DNA of 64,000 bases from Ruegeria sp. 6PALISEP08 (GTDB taxonomy: Bacteria; Pseudomonadota; Alphaproteobacteria; Rhodobacterales; Rhodobacteraceae): NCBI RefSeq assembly GCF_001238295.1, contig NZ_LGXZ01000001.1, forward strand, positions 62,001 through 126,000, given 5' to 3'. Below are positions 33,500 through 42,715 of the stretch, one piece after another. Position 1 is the stretch's first letter; every line of letters starts with the position of its first letter. The notes below the pieces were generated by a model. That model saw only the letters and a program-made list of their open reading frames with translations. It did no database searches and was not told where the DNA came from. The translations under genes were made by a program, and so were the position numbers.

Positions 33500-34171
33500 A
33501 TGAGCGACACAGACAGTTTCATTGATGAGGTCACGGAAGAGGTGCGCCGCGACCGCATGTACCTGCTGTTGCGCCGCTGGGGCTGGGTCGGTGTAGTTGC
33601 CGTGGTGCTTATCGTGGGGGGCGCGGCCTTTAACGAATACCGCAAATCCCGCGACGCGGCGCAGGCACAAGAACTGGGAGACTCGATTCTTGCCGCTTTG
33701 ACTCAGAACGGTTCCGAGGCACGAGCTGCCGGATTGCAGAGCATTGAGACCGTGTCGCCCGGCGGGGACGCCGTGTTGAACATGTTGCTGGCGACCTCCC
33801 AGGTCGAGGCTGGATCGCGCGAAGATGCGGTCAACAGCCTGAATGCTGTTGCCGTTCAGGGCGATCTGCCTGAAATTTACCGCGCCATTGCAAGCTTCAA
33901 GGCCCTGCTTTTGCAGAGCGAAACCTTGCCGGCAGACGACCGTCGCCAACAGTTTGAGGCGCTTGCCGCGCCGGGCGCGCCGCTGCGTCTGCTGGCTGAA
34001 GAGCAACTGGCGTTGATTGATGTTTCTGAAGGCAATGTCGAGGCTGCTCTGGAACGTTTGCAGGCGCTGCGGCAGGATGCTGAAGTTGGTATTGATCTGC
34101 AGCAGCGCGCAGCGCAATTGATTGTCGCTTTGGGCGGCGAACCGGAACCTGTGGTGACGCAACAGGGCTGA
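33500..34171 (+). CDS. YfgM-like tetratricopeptide repeat protein
   Basis: A 223-residue single-pass membrane protein: a cytoplasmic start with FIDEVTEEVRRDRMYLLLRR, a membrane helix (WVGVVAVVLIVGGAAF, about residues 29-44), then a periplasmic helical TPR-like domain of about 175 residues (SREDAVNSLNAVAVQGDLPEIYRAIASFKALL and LRLLAEEQLALIDVSEGNVEAALERLQAL). YfgM in E. coli joins the SecYEG translocon and periplasmic chaperones, and its gene stands beside bamB and der, exactly the neighbours here. The synteny therefore supports the assignment strongly. Confidence 0.88.
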   Translation: MSDTDSFIDEVTEEVRRDRMYLLLRRWGWVGVVAVVLIVGGAAFNEYRKSRDAAQAQELGDSILAALTQNGSEARAAGLQSIETVSPGGDAVLNMLLATSQVEAGSREDAVNSLNAVAVQGDLPEIYRAIASFKALLLQSETLPADDRRQQFEALAAPGAPLRLLAEEQLALIDVSEGNVEAALERLQALRQDAEVGIDLQQRAAQLIVALGGEPEPVVTQQG

Positions 34172-34215
34172 CCATAGGTAAGAAAAGACGTAATGACAGG
34201 CGAGTTCGGAATATC

Positions 34216-35538
34216 ATGGTAACAAGACTATTTTCCCGCGTGGGATTGCCGGTCGCAGCGCTGGCCTTGACCGCACTGGCCGCCTGTGAAGAACCCGAGC
34301 CCATTCTGCCCGGTGAACGCGAAGACATCCGCCCCTTGTCGGATTTGGAAACGGTGGAAAAGCGGGGCTCTCAACCCATCAGTCTGCCGTCGCAGCAGGC
34401 GAATGCAAACTGGTCACAAAGCCCGGGGACACCGGCCTATCGGACTACAAACGCAGCACTGCGTGCAACACCACAGCGAGTTTGGTCTGCTTCGATCGGT
34501 CAGGGTGACTCGCGCAAGCAACGTATCACCGCCGAGCCGGTCGTTGCGGGTGGGCTGATTTACACGCTGGACTCCTCAGCTACGGTTTCCGCTGTGACAC
34601 CCCAGGGGCAGGTTGCCTGGGAAACCGATCTGATCCCGGCAAGCGACGGGGATTCAGACGCCACGGGCGGTGGCATGGCCTATGCCGATGGTGTTCTGTA
34701 TGTGTCTTCAGGTTATGGTCGCCTGACCGCGCTGGACGCCAAGACCGGTACGATGCGCTGGCAAAAACGCCTGCAAGCCACCGGCAGCGGCGCACCGCTG
34801 GTCAATGATGGCCTGCTATATCTGGTGGCCGGAGATGAAACTGGATGGACCATCGCCACGAAGGACGGTCGTATTGCCTGGCAAATCGAAGGCACGCCCA
34901 GCGTCGGCAACGTCTTGGGTGCACCCGCACCTGTGATTGCCTCGGATCTGGCCGTGTTTGCCTTTGGCTCGGGCGATGTTGCCGCCGCTTTTCGTCGAGG
35001 CGGCATCCGTCGCTGGAATGCTTCGGTCGCCGGTGGGCGTCGGGGGCGGGCTGCAGCACAGATCGTTGATGTGACAGGCGGCCCGATGGTGTCAGGAAGC
35101 ACCATCTATATCGGCAATCATTCTGGCCGGACCGTTGCGTTTGATGCTGGGACGGGTGAGCGTCGTTGGACAGCGGACGAAGGCGCCGTGGATGCCGTAT
35201 GGCCCGCGGGCAACAGCGTTTTCCTGATCAGTGACCGCAGCCAGCTGGTGCGTCTGAACGCGGCGGATGGCTCTGTCATCTGGGCGCAGGATCTGCCAGG
35301 CTTTGTCAAAGACAAGCGCGGTCGCCGCGGTCCGATCTTTGCGCATTACGGTCCGATCCTTGCGGGCGGCCGCATTGTTATTGCGTCCAATGACGGTTAT
35401 CTGCGGTTCTTCAATCCGGTCGACGGAACGCTGGTTCATCAGGTCGAAGTACCCGGCGGCGCGACAACAGCGCCGGTTGTTGCCGGGCAAACGCTGTATG
35501 TCGTTTCGACAAAGGGTGATCTACACGCTTTCCGTTGA
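34216..35538 (+). CDS. bamB: BamB-like outer-membrane lipoprotein with PQQ-type beta-propeller
   Basis: A 440-residue predicted lipoprotein with lipobox LAAC (Cys24 region) after a short signal. The body is a beta-propeller of PQQ-like repeats, each ending in a DAKTGTMRWQ-, DAGTGERRWT- or NAADGSVIWA-type turn; I count about seven. BamB is an accessory of the BAM complex that inserts outer-membrane proteins. Gene order yfgM-bamB-der is conserved in Proteobacteria and holds here. The linker after the lipobox (residues about 25-60) is acidic and Pro-rich. A hairpin lies just after the stop. Confidence 0.9.
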   Translation: MVTRLFSRVGLPVAALALTALAACEEPEPILPGEREDIRPLSDLETVEKRGSQPISLPSQQANANWSQSPGTPAYRTTNAALRATPQRVWSASIGQGDSRKQRITAEPVVAGGLIYTLDSSATVSAVTPQGQVAWETDLIPASDGDSDATGGGMAYADGVLYVSSGYGRLTALDAKTGTMRWQKRLQATGSGAPLVNDGLLYLVAGDETGWTIATKDGRIAWQIEGTPSVGNVLGAPAPVIASDLAVFAFGSGDVAAAFRRGGIRRWNASVAGGRRGRAAAQIVDVTGGPMVSGSTIYIGNHSGRTVAFDAGTGERRWTADEGAVDAVWPAGNSVFLISDRSQLVRLNAADGSVIWAQDLPGFVKDKRGRRGPIFAHYGPILAGGRIVIASNDGYLRFFNPVDGTLVHQVEVPGGATTAPVVAGQTLYVVSTKGDLHAFR

Positions 35539-35542
35539 CGGC

Positions 35543-35566
35543 AAGATGCGCTAAAGGGCGCATCTT
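35543..35566 (+). terminator. Hairpin between bamB and der
   Basis: AAGATGCGC (35543-35551) and GCGCATCTT (35558-35566) form a nine-base stem with a six-base loop, ending 21 bases before the der ATG. There is no T-run, so it may be an attenuator or processing site more than a full terminator, letting der be set at a different level from bamB. Confidence 0.5.
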
Positions 35567-35587
35567 GAGTCTTGAAAGTTGAGTATC

Positions 35588-37051
35588 ATGTCGCTGACCC
35601 TCGCCATCGTGGGGCGCCCGAATGTGGGCAAATCCACACTGTTCAATCGCCTTGTGGGCAAACGTCTGGCCTTGGTCGACGACCAGCCCGGCGTGACCCG
35701 TGACCTGCGCGAAGGCGAAGCGCGGTTGGGCGATCTGCGTTTTACCGTGATCGATACAGCAGGGCTTGAAGATGCGACAGATGACAGCCTTCAGGGCAGG
35801 ATGCGCCGTCTGACCGAACGCGCAGTGGACATGGCCGATGTCTGCCTGTTCATGATCGACGCGCGCGTGGGCCTGACCCCCACAGATGAGATGTTCGCGG
35901 AAATCCTGCGTAAACGCTCCAAGCATGTGATCCTTGCGGCCAACAAGGCCGAAGGCAATGCAGCGGATGCAGGTGTTCTGGAGGCATACAATCTGGGTTT
36001 GGGTGAACCGGTCCGCCTGTCAGGCGAGCATGGCGAAGGGATGACCGACCTTTATGCGCAGCTGATGCCTCTGGCCGATGCAGCAGAGGAAAAACAGGTC
36101 GAAGAGGCCCCTGAAACGGACATCGAGCTGGATGAGGATGGCGAGGGCGAGATGCCCCTGATCACCTCCGCCAAACCATTGCAGGTGGCCGTGGTGGGCC
36201 GTCCGAATGCGGGCAAGTCCACGCTGATCAACAAGATCGTTGGTGAAGATCGCCTGCTGACAGGACCCGAGGCGGGGATCACCCGCGATGCCATCAGCCT
36301 GCGGATCGATTGGGCCGATCCGGACGGCGACAGCACCCCGATGCGGATCTTTGACACGGCAGGGATGCGCAAAAAGGCCAAGGTTCAGGAAAAGCTCGAA
36401 AAGCTTTCGGTTTCCGATGGTCTGCGGGCCGTGAAGTTTGCAGAAGTTGTCGTGGTCTTGCTGGACGCAGAGATCCCGTTCGAACAGCAAGACTTGCGCA
36501 TCGCCGACCTTGCCGAACGTGAAGGCCGGGCCGTAGTTGTTGCAGTCAACAAGTGGGATGTTGAAGAAAACAAGCAGGAAAAGCTGCGCGATCTCAAGGA
36601 GTCCTTTGACCGTCTGCTGCCGCAGCTACGCGGCGCGCCCTTGATTACGGTGTCCGCGAAGACGGGCCGGGGGCTGGAGCGCCTGCGTGCCGCGATATTG
36701 CGCGCCCATGACATTTGGAATCGCCGGGTGCCGACAGCTGCGTTGAACCGCTGGCTGATCGCGATGCTTGAACAACACCCGCCACCAGCGCCGCAAGGAC
36801 GCCGGATCAAACTGCGGTATATGACGCAAGCCAAAACGCGTCCACCGGGCTTTGTTGTGATGTGCTCGCACCCTGACAAAATGCCGGCCAGTTATTCGCG
36901 CTATCTGGTCAACGGATTGCGCGAAGATTTCGACATGCCCGGTACGCCAATTCGTCTGACCTTGCGCGGGCAGGGGGACAAGAACCCCTACAAGGGCCGC
37001 CGCAAGAAAAACGCGGGCGCGCTGGCCAAGCATCTTAAGGGCCGAGGCTGA
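35588..37051 (+). CDS. der: Ribosome biogenesis GTPase Der (EngA)
   Basis: A 487-residue essential GTPase with two G domains in tandem and a KH-like C-terminal domain, which helps assemble the 50S subunit. Domain 1: GRPNVGKST (residues 8-16), DTAG and NKAE. Domain 2: GRPNAGKST near 203-211, DTAG and NKWD. An acidic linker ([19 protein letters not shown]) separates the two. The C-terminus ends in a basic tail ([13 protein letters not shown]). I use the ATG at 35588; a TTG three codons earlier also reads in frame. Its ribosome site is weak (TTGAG), consistent with moderate translation. Confidence 0.96.
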   Translation: MSLTLAIVGRPNVGKSTLFNRLVGKRLALVDDQPGVTRDLREGEARLGDLRFTVIDTAGLEDATDDSLQGRMRRLTERAVDMADVCLFMIDARVGLTPTDEMFAEILRKRSKHVILAANKAEGNAADAGVLEAYNLGLGEPVRLSGEHGEGMTDLYAQLMPLADAAEEKQVEEAPETDIELDEDGEGEMPLITSAKPLQVAVVGRPNAGKSTLINKIVGEDRLLTGPEAGITRDAISLRIDWADPDGDSTPMRIFDTAGMRKKAKVQEKLEKLSVSDGLRAVKFAEVVVVLLDAEIPFEQQDLRIADLAEREGRAVVVAVNKWDVEENKQEKLRDLKESFDRLLPQLRGAPLITVSAKTGRGLERLRAAILRAHDIWNRRVPTAALNRWLIAMLEQHPPPAPQGRRIKLRYMTQAKTRPPGFVVMCSHPDKMPASYSRYLVNGLREDFDMPGTPIRLTLRGQGDKNPYKGRRKKNAGALAKHLKGRG

Positions 37052-37454
37052 GCAAACGATCCGATCACGCTGTCTGCGTCTCGTTGGTTGTGGTTCCCGG
37101 TCTTCAGCTGCTGTGTGACCCGAGGACGCGGTGTTGTCGTTTCGGCAGATGCCGGGTGTTGCGCGGGGATCGTCTAGTGACGACAGTCGGACGGTTTCAG
37201 AATCGCCGTCACTCCCACGCGGCTCTCCTGTCTCGGCTAAATGAAAGAGAGTGCGTCACTTCTGACAATTCTTACTGCTCAAGCGCGTAACTGCGCCAAT
37301 TTTCAGCGTTTTCACTCTGGGGGCGTGACAGCCCCGGTTCTGCGCGTTAGCATTCACGAGCGTGCATTTGTCTACGCGCGACATGCTTGTTTGTGGTCAA
37401 ACCGTGCATAGATTTTGAACAGAACTTAACAGGACCATCGTGGGAGCGGGCTGG
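37052..37454. other. Noncoding stretch between der and the desaturase gene
   Basis: About 400 bases. I see only short ORFs without ribosome sites (for instance ATG 37241, about 56 codons, basic and unremarkable), no RNA gene fold I can recognise, and no good terminator. The right part should hold the promoter of the desaturase gene. Confidence 0.6.
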
Positions 37455-38438
37455 ATGGATCTGAGGGAATATACAAGACAATACGCGGTTCAGGACAACA
37501 GATTGGCTGCGTTAAGCTATTTTGGAACGTTCGCGGCGTATTTTGCGTCACTGGCATTGGCGATCCATTTTGTGGACCTGTGGTACATCATGATACCTAC
37601 CGGTGTCGTCTTTGCCTTTTCCGCTGTGCGACTTTACGTGCTGCAACATGATTGCGGGCACCATTCGCTTTTTGAAACGCGATTGCAGAACGAGTGGGCG
37701 GGACACGGCCTGTCGCCGTTTACCTTTGCGCCGTTCGAGGTGATGAAGCAGAACCACAACCTTCACCATGCAGGCATCGGTAATCTGGAACATCGCGAAA
37801 CCGGCGAAATTCACACCATGACTGTGCGGGAATGGAACGCGGCAGATCGGAAAACGCGTTTGTTCTACAGGCTGTATCGCAATCCGTTCATCCTGGTGCC
37901 GATGGGGGCTTTGTTCACATACTTCATTCGCTACCGCTGGCCAAAGAACACTGTGCGCTTTGGCGTGAAAGGCGTGTTGCTACACAACGTGTCTATCGTG
38001 GTATTCCTAAGCTTGCTGTATCTGATCGCGGGAATGACCGGGATCTGGGTTTGGTTGGCATTTTCGTTTCTCGGCGGGATGTTGGGTGTGTTTCTCGTCT
38101 ATCTGCAACATAATTTCGAGGACACCTATTGGGATCGCAGACCCGAGTTAAATCCTCAGGTCGCTGCGCTTCAGGGGTCTTCAGCACTGGATTTCGGATG
38201 GTGGTTCGATACCGCTGTGGCCTGTATCACGTTGCATGACATCCACCACTATAACGCGCGTATCCCTTCCTACCGCCTGCGCGCTTGCCACTATAATCTG
38301 CCGCCGGAATTCACACCGCGTCGGATCAAATTCCCCGAAGCCGTTGCAGCGTTGCAGCTGAAACTATGGGATGAGGATGCAAAACGTCTTGTGCCTTTTC
38401 CTAAGCAAACCCGAACGGCCGATCTTGCCCATGGCTAA
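37455..38438 (+). CDS. Fatty acid desaturase
   Basis: A 327-residue inner-membrane di-iron enzyme. The three His boxes of membrane desaturases are present: HDCGHHS near residues 70-76, HNLHH near 105-109 and HDIHH near 258-262, with about four to six membrane helices between and around them. It introduces a double bond into a membrane lipid acyl chain (Delta-type unknown), or could be a carotenoid-modifying relative. I start at ATG 37455, with GGGAG nine bases upstream; a GTG five codons earlier is in frame. It stands alone on its transcript as far as can be seen. Confidence 0.88.
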   Translation: MDLREYTRQYAVQDNRLAALSYFGTFAAYFASLALAIHFVDLWYIMIPTGVVFAFSAVRLYVLQHDCGHHSLFETRLQNEWAGHGLSPFTFAPFEVMKQNHNLHHAGIGNLEHRETGEIHTMTVREWNAADRKTRLFYRLYRNPFILVPMGALFTYFIRYRWPKNTVRFGVKGVLLHNVSIVVFLSLLYLIAGMTGIWVWLAFSFLGGMLGVFLVYLQHNFEDTYWDRRPELNPQVAALQGSSALDFGWWFDTAVACITLHDIHHYNARIPSYRLRACHYNLPPEFTPRRIKFPEAVAALQLKLWDEDAKRLVPFPKQTRTADLAHG

Positions 38439-38529
38439 AGCACTGGGTTTTGACTGGCTGACATAGAACTTGCTGATTGTACATCTGGTGTATATACGAA
38501 TCTGCAGGGAGATTGAGAAAGGACAGATA

Positions 38530-39108
38530 ATGACCGCAGTGACCAATATGAAAGGTGTAGGAGAGGCACTTGGACAGGCTCTTGTCGCCAATGGCTTCAA
38601 GACCGCAGAAGCAATAGCCAAGGCAAGCCCTGCTGACCTGGTCAAGGTCCCTCGGGTCGGTGAAGCACGTGCTGCTGTGTTGATTGCAGCCGCAAAAGAG
38701 GCCATCTCCGCGAAACCGGCCGCTGCGAAACCTGTTACACGCCGTGCTTCTGTGCGCAAGCCTGCGACCAGGAAGACAACCGCACGCAAAGCCACTACGC
38801 GCAAGACTGTCGCTGCGGCTGCGGCCGAAAAGCGGGCCGAGGAAGCTGCACGCAAGGCGGCAGAAGAAAAGGCTGCGGCTGATAAAGCCGAAGCCGCGGC
38901 CAAGAAAAAGGCCAAAGCCAAGGCCAAGGCAGAAAAAGCTGCCAAGAAGCGCAAGGAAATGGAAGCCGCGTTCTCCAAGGCCAAGGACAAGGTGAAGGCC
39001 AAATCCAAGAAGGACAAAAAGTCCAAGAAGGCTGACAAAAAGAAAGACGCCAAGAAGGCTGACAAAAAGAGCGACAAAAAGAAAGAAAAGAAAAAGGCGA
39101 AGAAGTAA
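38530..39108 (+). CDS. Helix-hairpin-helix protein with a histone-H1-like lysine/alanine tail
   Basis: A 192-residue protein of two clearly different parts. Residues 1-60 (GVGEALGQALVANGFKTAEA, then DLVKVPRVGEARAAVLIAAA) form a pair of helix-hairpin-helix motifs of the kind that bind DNA non-specifically. Residues 61-192 are a low-complexity tail: first TRRASVRKPATRKTTARK-type basic repeats, then Ala/Glu/Lys helix, ending in long Lys runs (KKSKKADKKKDAKK). This is like eukaryotic and bacterial H1-type nucleoid proteins in composition. A good AAGGA site precedes the ATG at 38530. The function is not established; a DNA-compacting or end-protecting role is inferred. A terminator follows. Confidence 0.8.
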   Translation: MTAVTNMKGVGEALGQALVANGFKTAEAIAKASPADLVKVPRVGEARAAVLIAAAKEAISAKPAAAKPVTRRASVRKPATRKTTARKATTRKTVAAAAAEKRAEEAARKAAEEKAAADKAEAAAKKKAKAKAKAEKAAKKRKEMEAAFSKAKDKVKAKSKKDKKSKKADKKKDAKKADKKSDKKKEKKKAKK

Positions 39109-39135
39109 GACTTCCTCGCCCTTCCATTTTGTCAG

Positions 39136-39165
39136 ACCGGCGCCCTGCAGGGGGCCGGTTTTCTT
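39136..39165 (+). terminator. Terminator after the HhH/lysine-tail gene
   Basis: ACCGG-C-GCCC and GGGG-GCCGGT pair around TGCA with one mismatch region, followed by TTTTCTT. It is shared with the end of the convergent serS gene. Confidence 0.75.
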
Positions 39166-40456
39166 ATGCCAGCGTGCCGTCCAGTTGCAGCGTCAGCTTG
39201 CCACCCAGATAGGGGCTCAGGACTTCGGGCAGGGTCACGGTACCGTCAGCGTTCTGACCGTTTTCCAACACGGCGATCAAGCAGCGTCCAACAGCAAGGC
39301 CCGAGCCGTTCAGTGTGTGAACATATTCTGGCTTGCCGCCACCATCCGGGCGGAACCGGGCGTTCATCCGACGAGCCTGAAATGCGCCAGTGGTCGAGAC
39401 CGAGCTGATCTCGCGATAGGTATCCTGACCGGGTAGCCATGCTTCGATGTCATAAGTGCGCCGCGCGCCAAAGCCCATGTCGCCGGTGCACAGAACGACG
39501 GTGCGATAGGGGATGCCCAACTGCTCCAACAAGTCTTCGGCACAGCGCAGCATACGCTTCTGTTCCTCATCCGATTTGTCCGGATGGGTGATCGAGACCA
39601 TTTCGACCTTTTCGAACTGGTGCTGTCGCAAAATACCCGCAGTGTCCTTGCCGGCGCTGCCAGCCTCGGACCGGAAGCAGACGGTATGCGCGGTCATGCG
39701 GATGGGCAGAACGGATTCGTCAAGAATATCCCCGGCAACAGAATAGGTCAGCGTGACTTCAGAGGTCGGGATCAGCCACCAGCCGTTGGTTGTTTGATAG
39801 CTGTCGTCACCGAATTTCGGAAGCTTGTCAGTGCCGTACATCGCCTCATCCCGGACCAGAACCGGGGTCTGCATTTCGGTTAACCCATTCTTGTCGATAT
39901 GCGTGTCCAGCATGAATTGCGCAAGCGCACGGTGGATGCGGGCCACGCCTTGGGACAGGTTCACAAAGCGACTGCCGCTGGTCTTGGATGCAGTCTCGAA
40001 ATCCATCGCGGCAGCGACGGCGGGAACCTCGTAATGCTCTTTCGGAGCAAAGTCGAACGCGCGTGGGGTACCCCAACGGTTGACCTCGACATTGTCATTC
40101 TCGTCCGCGCCTTTCGGCACATCATCGGCGGGCAAGTTGGCAATGCGGGCGAGCTGATCCGTTAGCAAAGCGTCCAGATCTTTCGCCTCGGTCTGCATCC
40201 GGGCGATCTCGGCCTTTTTCTCGGCCACCAGTGCGCGCAGGCGTTCGAACTCGGCTTCATCACCGCGGCCCTTGGCGGCGCCGACCTCTTTGCTGGCCTT
40301 GTTCTGCTCAGCCTGTGCGGTTTCGGCGGCCAGAATCTTGGCGCGGCGGCTTTCATCTAACCTCAACAAATCTGACGACACCGGCGCGTCCCCACGGCGC
40401 GCAAGTGCGGCGTCGAAGGCGGCTGGGTTTTCGCGAATGGCGCGGATGTCGTGCAT
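39164..40456 (-). CDS. serS: Seryl-tRNA synthetase
   Basis: A 430-residue class II aminoacyl-tRNA synthetase. The N-terminal coiled-coil arm that contacts tRNA(Ser) is seen near residues 30-105 ([26 protein letters not shown]), followed by the catalytic core with motif 2 ([27 protein letters not shown]) and motif 3 ([17 protein letters not shown]). Length and order are normal. AAGGA precedes the ATG. The gene converges with the HhH protein gene. Confidence 0.97.
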   Translation of the reverse strand: MHDIRAIRENPAAFDAALARRGDAPVSSDLLRLDESRRAKILAAETAQAEQNKASKEVGAAKGRGDEAEFERLRALVAEKKAEIARMQTEAKDLDALLTDQLARIANLPADDVPKGADENDNVEVNRWGTPRAFDFAPKEHYEVPAVAAAMDFETASKTSGSRFVNLSQGVARIHRALAQFMLDTHIDKNGLTEMQTPVLVRDEAMYGTDKLPKFGDDSYQTTNGWWLIPTSEVTLTYSVAGDILDESVLPIRMTAHTVCFRSEAGSAGKDTAGILRQHQFEKVEMVSITHPDKSDEEQKRMLRCAEDLLEQLGIPYRTVVLCTGDMGFGARRTYDIEAWLPGQDTYREISSVSTTGAFQARRMNARFRPDGGGKPEYVHTLNGSGLAVGRCLIAVLENGQNADGTVTLPEVLSPYLGGKLTLQLDGTLA

Positions 40457-40528
40457 GTCTCAGATCCTTAAATGCGTGAATCACTGAAACCGCTTATGCA
40501 CCATCTGTCGGGCGGGGTGTAGCACCGG

Positions 40529-42193
40529 TTACGACTTATCGCCATCGGCGTGGGTTTCATGCGCCAGATGGCCATCCCATTCCTCGGACGGGATTTTTGG
40601 TTCCGGTGGGTCGGCCATGTACGAGGGCGTCATAATCTGTACGCCATTCTCATTGAACACGGCGACAATGTTGCGGTGCAGGTCCGAGCGGATCTTCGGA
40701 ATGATGCTGCCGCGCGTAGTGTAGCCATTGATCTGATAGTTGATTGCGTAATCTGCCAGTGCCGTCCACAATACAAAGGGTTCTGGCTTGGCTTTGATCC
40801 CCTTAGTACGATTGGCGGCTTCGATCAGCATTGCCTCGATCTTTTCCGGGGGTTCTTCATATCCGATTCCCACCGTGGTGTGCAGCAAAAGCCCGCTGCC
40901 ATCAGTCTTCTTCGAAAAATTTACCACGTCTGAATTCATCAACTGAGCATTCGGGATTGAGATCAATTCATTCTTGATGGACTTCAGATGCGTTTCCATC
41001 AACTTGATCTGCACAACGTCTCCGATGTGATCTCCGATCTGGATACGGTCCCCTATGGATGTGGACCGACGGTAGATCACGAACAACCCGGCCAACATGT
41101 TGGACACGACCGAATTTGCGCCCAACGACAGCATCGCGCCAACCAGAATGGTCAGGCCTTGAAACGCGGCGGAATCCGAACCCGGAATGTAGGGCACTGC
41201 AAAAACAATTGCGATCAGAATGACGATGACACGGGCGATGTTGAACGTCGGGTTGACCCAATGCTTTTCGAAATCGGTCATTTCGAACGAACCCGCTTCG
41301 ACCGCATCGAAGAACACGCGCATCCCTTTGATTATATACAACGCGACCCATGTGATCAGGCCCAGCATAATAAGGTTGGGAATGTAGCTCAAGATACCCT
41401 TGAATATCAGCAGTACGGGTTCAGTCAGGTAAGTGAGCAGCAGTTGCGCGAAATACCGTGTTTCGGCAAATGCAAGAAGGACGAAGGACAGGTAGTAGTA
41501 GAAACCGAGAAAGAAGATAACCAACAGGACAAAATTCAGCCCGTACCGGATCAGGGCTGCGATTGCTTCGGCTTGGACGCTTTTGGCAGTCGCCGTTTCG
41601 ACATCCTTCAAATAACGCTTTACCAGTTTTAGGGTACGCCGCCTGATCCGCCGATGCAGCCATAAGATCAGCACCACGAAGGCGACAAAGCCAAGGGTCC
41701 ATCCCGCTGCCTCAATTGCCCCTGACACCCGCGCCTGCTCCGAGCGGTTGGCACGATAGGCAAGAATGGCGTCTTCGATGGCCTGACCATGCAGAAACCC
41801 GAGAACGTCCAGCTCCATTTGATCCAGCTCGGCATCTGCAACTGTCACGATTGACACGATCACACCGTCAGCGCGGATGCGAATGCCCAGATCGGTTTCT
41901 TCGAAGGCGATGTCGACCGTGGGATTTTCCGAGGCTTCGGCGATCTCAATGATCTTGTCCTGAACGCTTGCAGCCCGTTCCGGCGCGGGCAGGGCGCTGG
42001 AGCCGCGCAGGAAGAACAACATGTCGCCGTCGACGATGACAGGCGCTTTGAAACTGTCCGTTTCTTCTGCCTCGGGTTCGGTGATTTCAGCGGGTGTTTC
42101 CTGCGCCTTCAGCGGTGCTGCCAGAAACAGGAGTATTGCCACGAGCGACAGCAAAAGCGTCAACGATTGGAACGGTTTGTAGGATTCTTTCAT
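40529..42193 (-). CDS. MscS family mechanosensitive ion channel with periplasmic N-terminal domain
   Basis: A 554-residue channel protein. A signal peptide (LLLSLVAILLFLAAPLKAQ, cut near residue 32) and a periplasmic domain of about 150 residues precede several membrane helices; the MscS core then follows: the pore helix ILVGAMLSLGANSVVSNMLAGLFVIYRR and the beta domain SIGDRIQIGDHIGDVVQIKLMETHLKSIKNELISIPNAQL. The Gly/Ala ladder of TM3 is present. It opens on membrane tension to save the cell from hypo-osmotic shock. AGGAGG precedes the ATG at 42193; a longer in-frame extension is unlikely. Confidence 0.9.
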   Translation of the reverse strand: MKESYKPFQSLTLLLSLVAILLFLAAPLKAQETPAEITEPEAEETDSFKAPVIVDGDMLFFLRGSSALPAPERAASVQDKIIEIAEASENPTVDIAFEETDLGIRIRADGVIVSIVTVADAELDQMELDVLGFLHGQAIEDAILAYRANRSEQARVSGAIEAAGWTLGFVAFVVLILWLHRRIRRRTLKLVKRYLKDVETATAKSVQAEAIAALIRYGLNFVLLVIFFLGFYYYLSFVLLAFAETRYFAQLLLTYLTEPVLLIFKGILSYIPNLIMLGLITWVALYIIKGMRVFFDAVEAGSFEMTDFEKHWVNPTFNIARVIVILIAIVFAVPYIPGSDSAAFQGLTILVGAMLSLGANSVVSNMLAGLFVIYRRSTSIGDRIQIGDHIGDVVQIKLMETHLKSIKNELISIPNAQLMNSDVVNFSKKTDGSGLLLHTTVGIGYEEPPEKIEAMLIEAANRTKGIKAKPEPFVLWTALADYAINYQINGYTTRGSIIPKIRSDLHRNIVAVFNENGVQIMTPSYMADPPEPKIPSEEWDGHLAHETHADGDKS

Positions 42194-42394
42194 TGTCCCT
42201 CCTGATGCTTGACTATAGCCGAACTGCGATGTCTGCATAGGACATATCTGCAACGCTTGATTGGTTCTTATGTCACCAATGTCAGGTTCCAATGAGACAC
42301 ATCATCGCCTTTGCTTGCAAACACGCATTTCAAAGCATAGGTTCCGCCCAAATTTGCGGAACGGTGCCGCAAGATCTGAACAAAGGAATATCCC

Positions 42395-42682
42395 ATGGAA
42401 GGTGGCGCAATCGCCCAGTTTCTCCCGCTGATCCTGATTTTCGCGATCATGTATTTCCTGCTGATCCGCCCACAGCAGAAGAAAATGAAAGAACATACGG
42501 CCATGGTCGAAGCCGTGCGTCGGGGTGATCAGGTGGTCACACAGGGCGGCGTGATCGGCAAGGTGTCAAAGGTCAAGGAAGGCGAGAACGAGATTGAGGT
42601 CGAGATCGCCGAGGGCGTCAAGATCCGCGTGGTCAAGTCGACCATCGCTCAGGTTCTGAACAAGACCGAACCTGCGAAGTAA
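42395..42682 (+). CDS. yajC: Preprotein translocase subunit YajC
   Basis: A 95-residue single-pass membrane protein: membrane helix FLPLILIFAIMYFLLIRPQQKKMKEH, then the small cytoplasmic domain with RRGDQVVTQGGVIGKVSKVKE. Joins SecD and SecF as an accessory of the Sec translocon. secD begins 33 bases after its stop, and the three genes are in the usual order. Confidence 0.97.
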   Translation: MEGGAIAQFLPLILIFAIMYFLLIRPQQKKMKEHTAMVEAVRRGDQVVTQGGVIGKVSKVKEGENEIEVEIAEGVKIRVVKSTIAQVLNKTEPAK

Positions 42683-42715
42683 GTTCGCGCGATAATCCCT
42701 TGAAAAGGCAGGGTA

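Noticed and set aside
37241..37411. 56-codon ORF between der and the desaturase gene
   Set aside because: No ribosome site, no compositional bias of a real protein, and no neighbours that would suggest a role.
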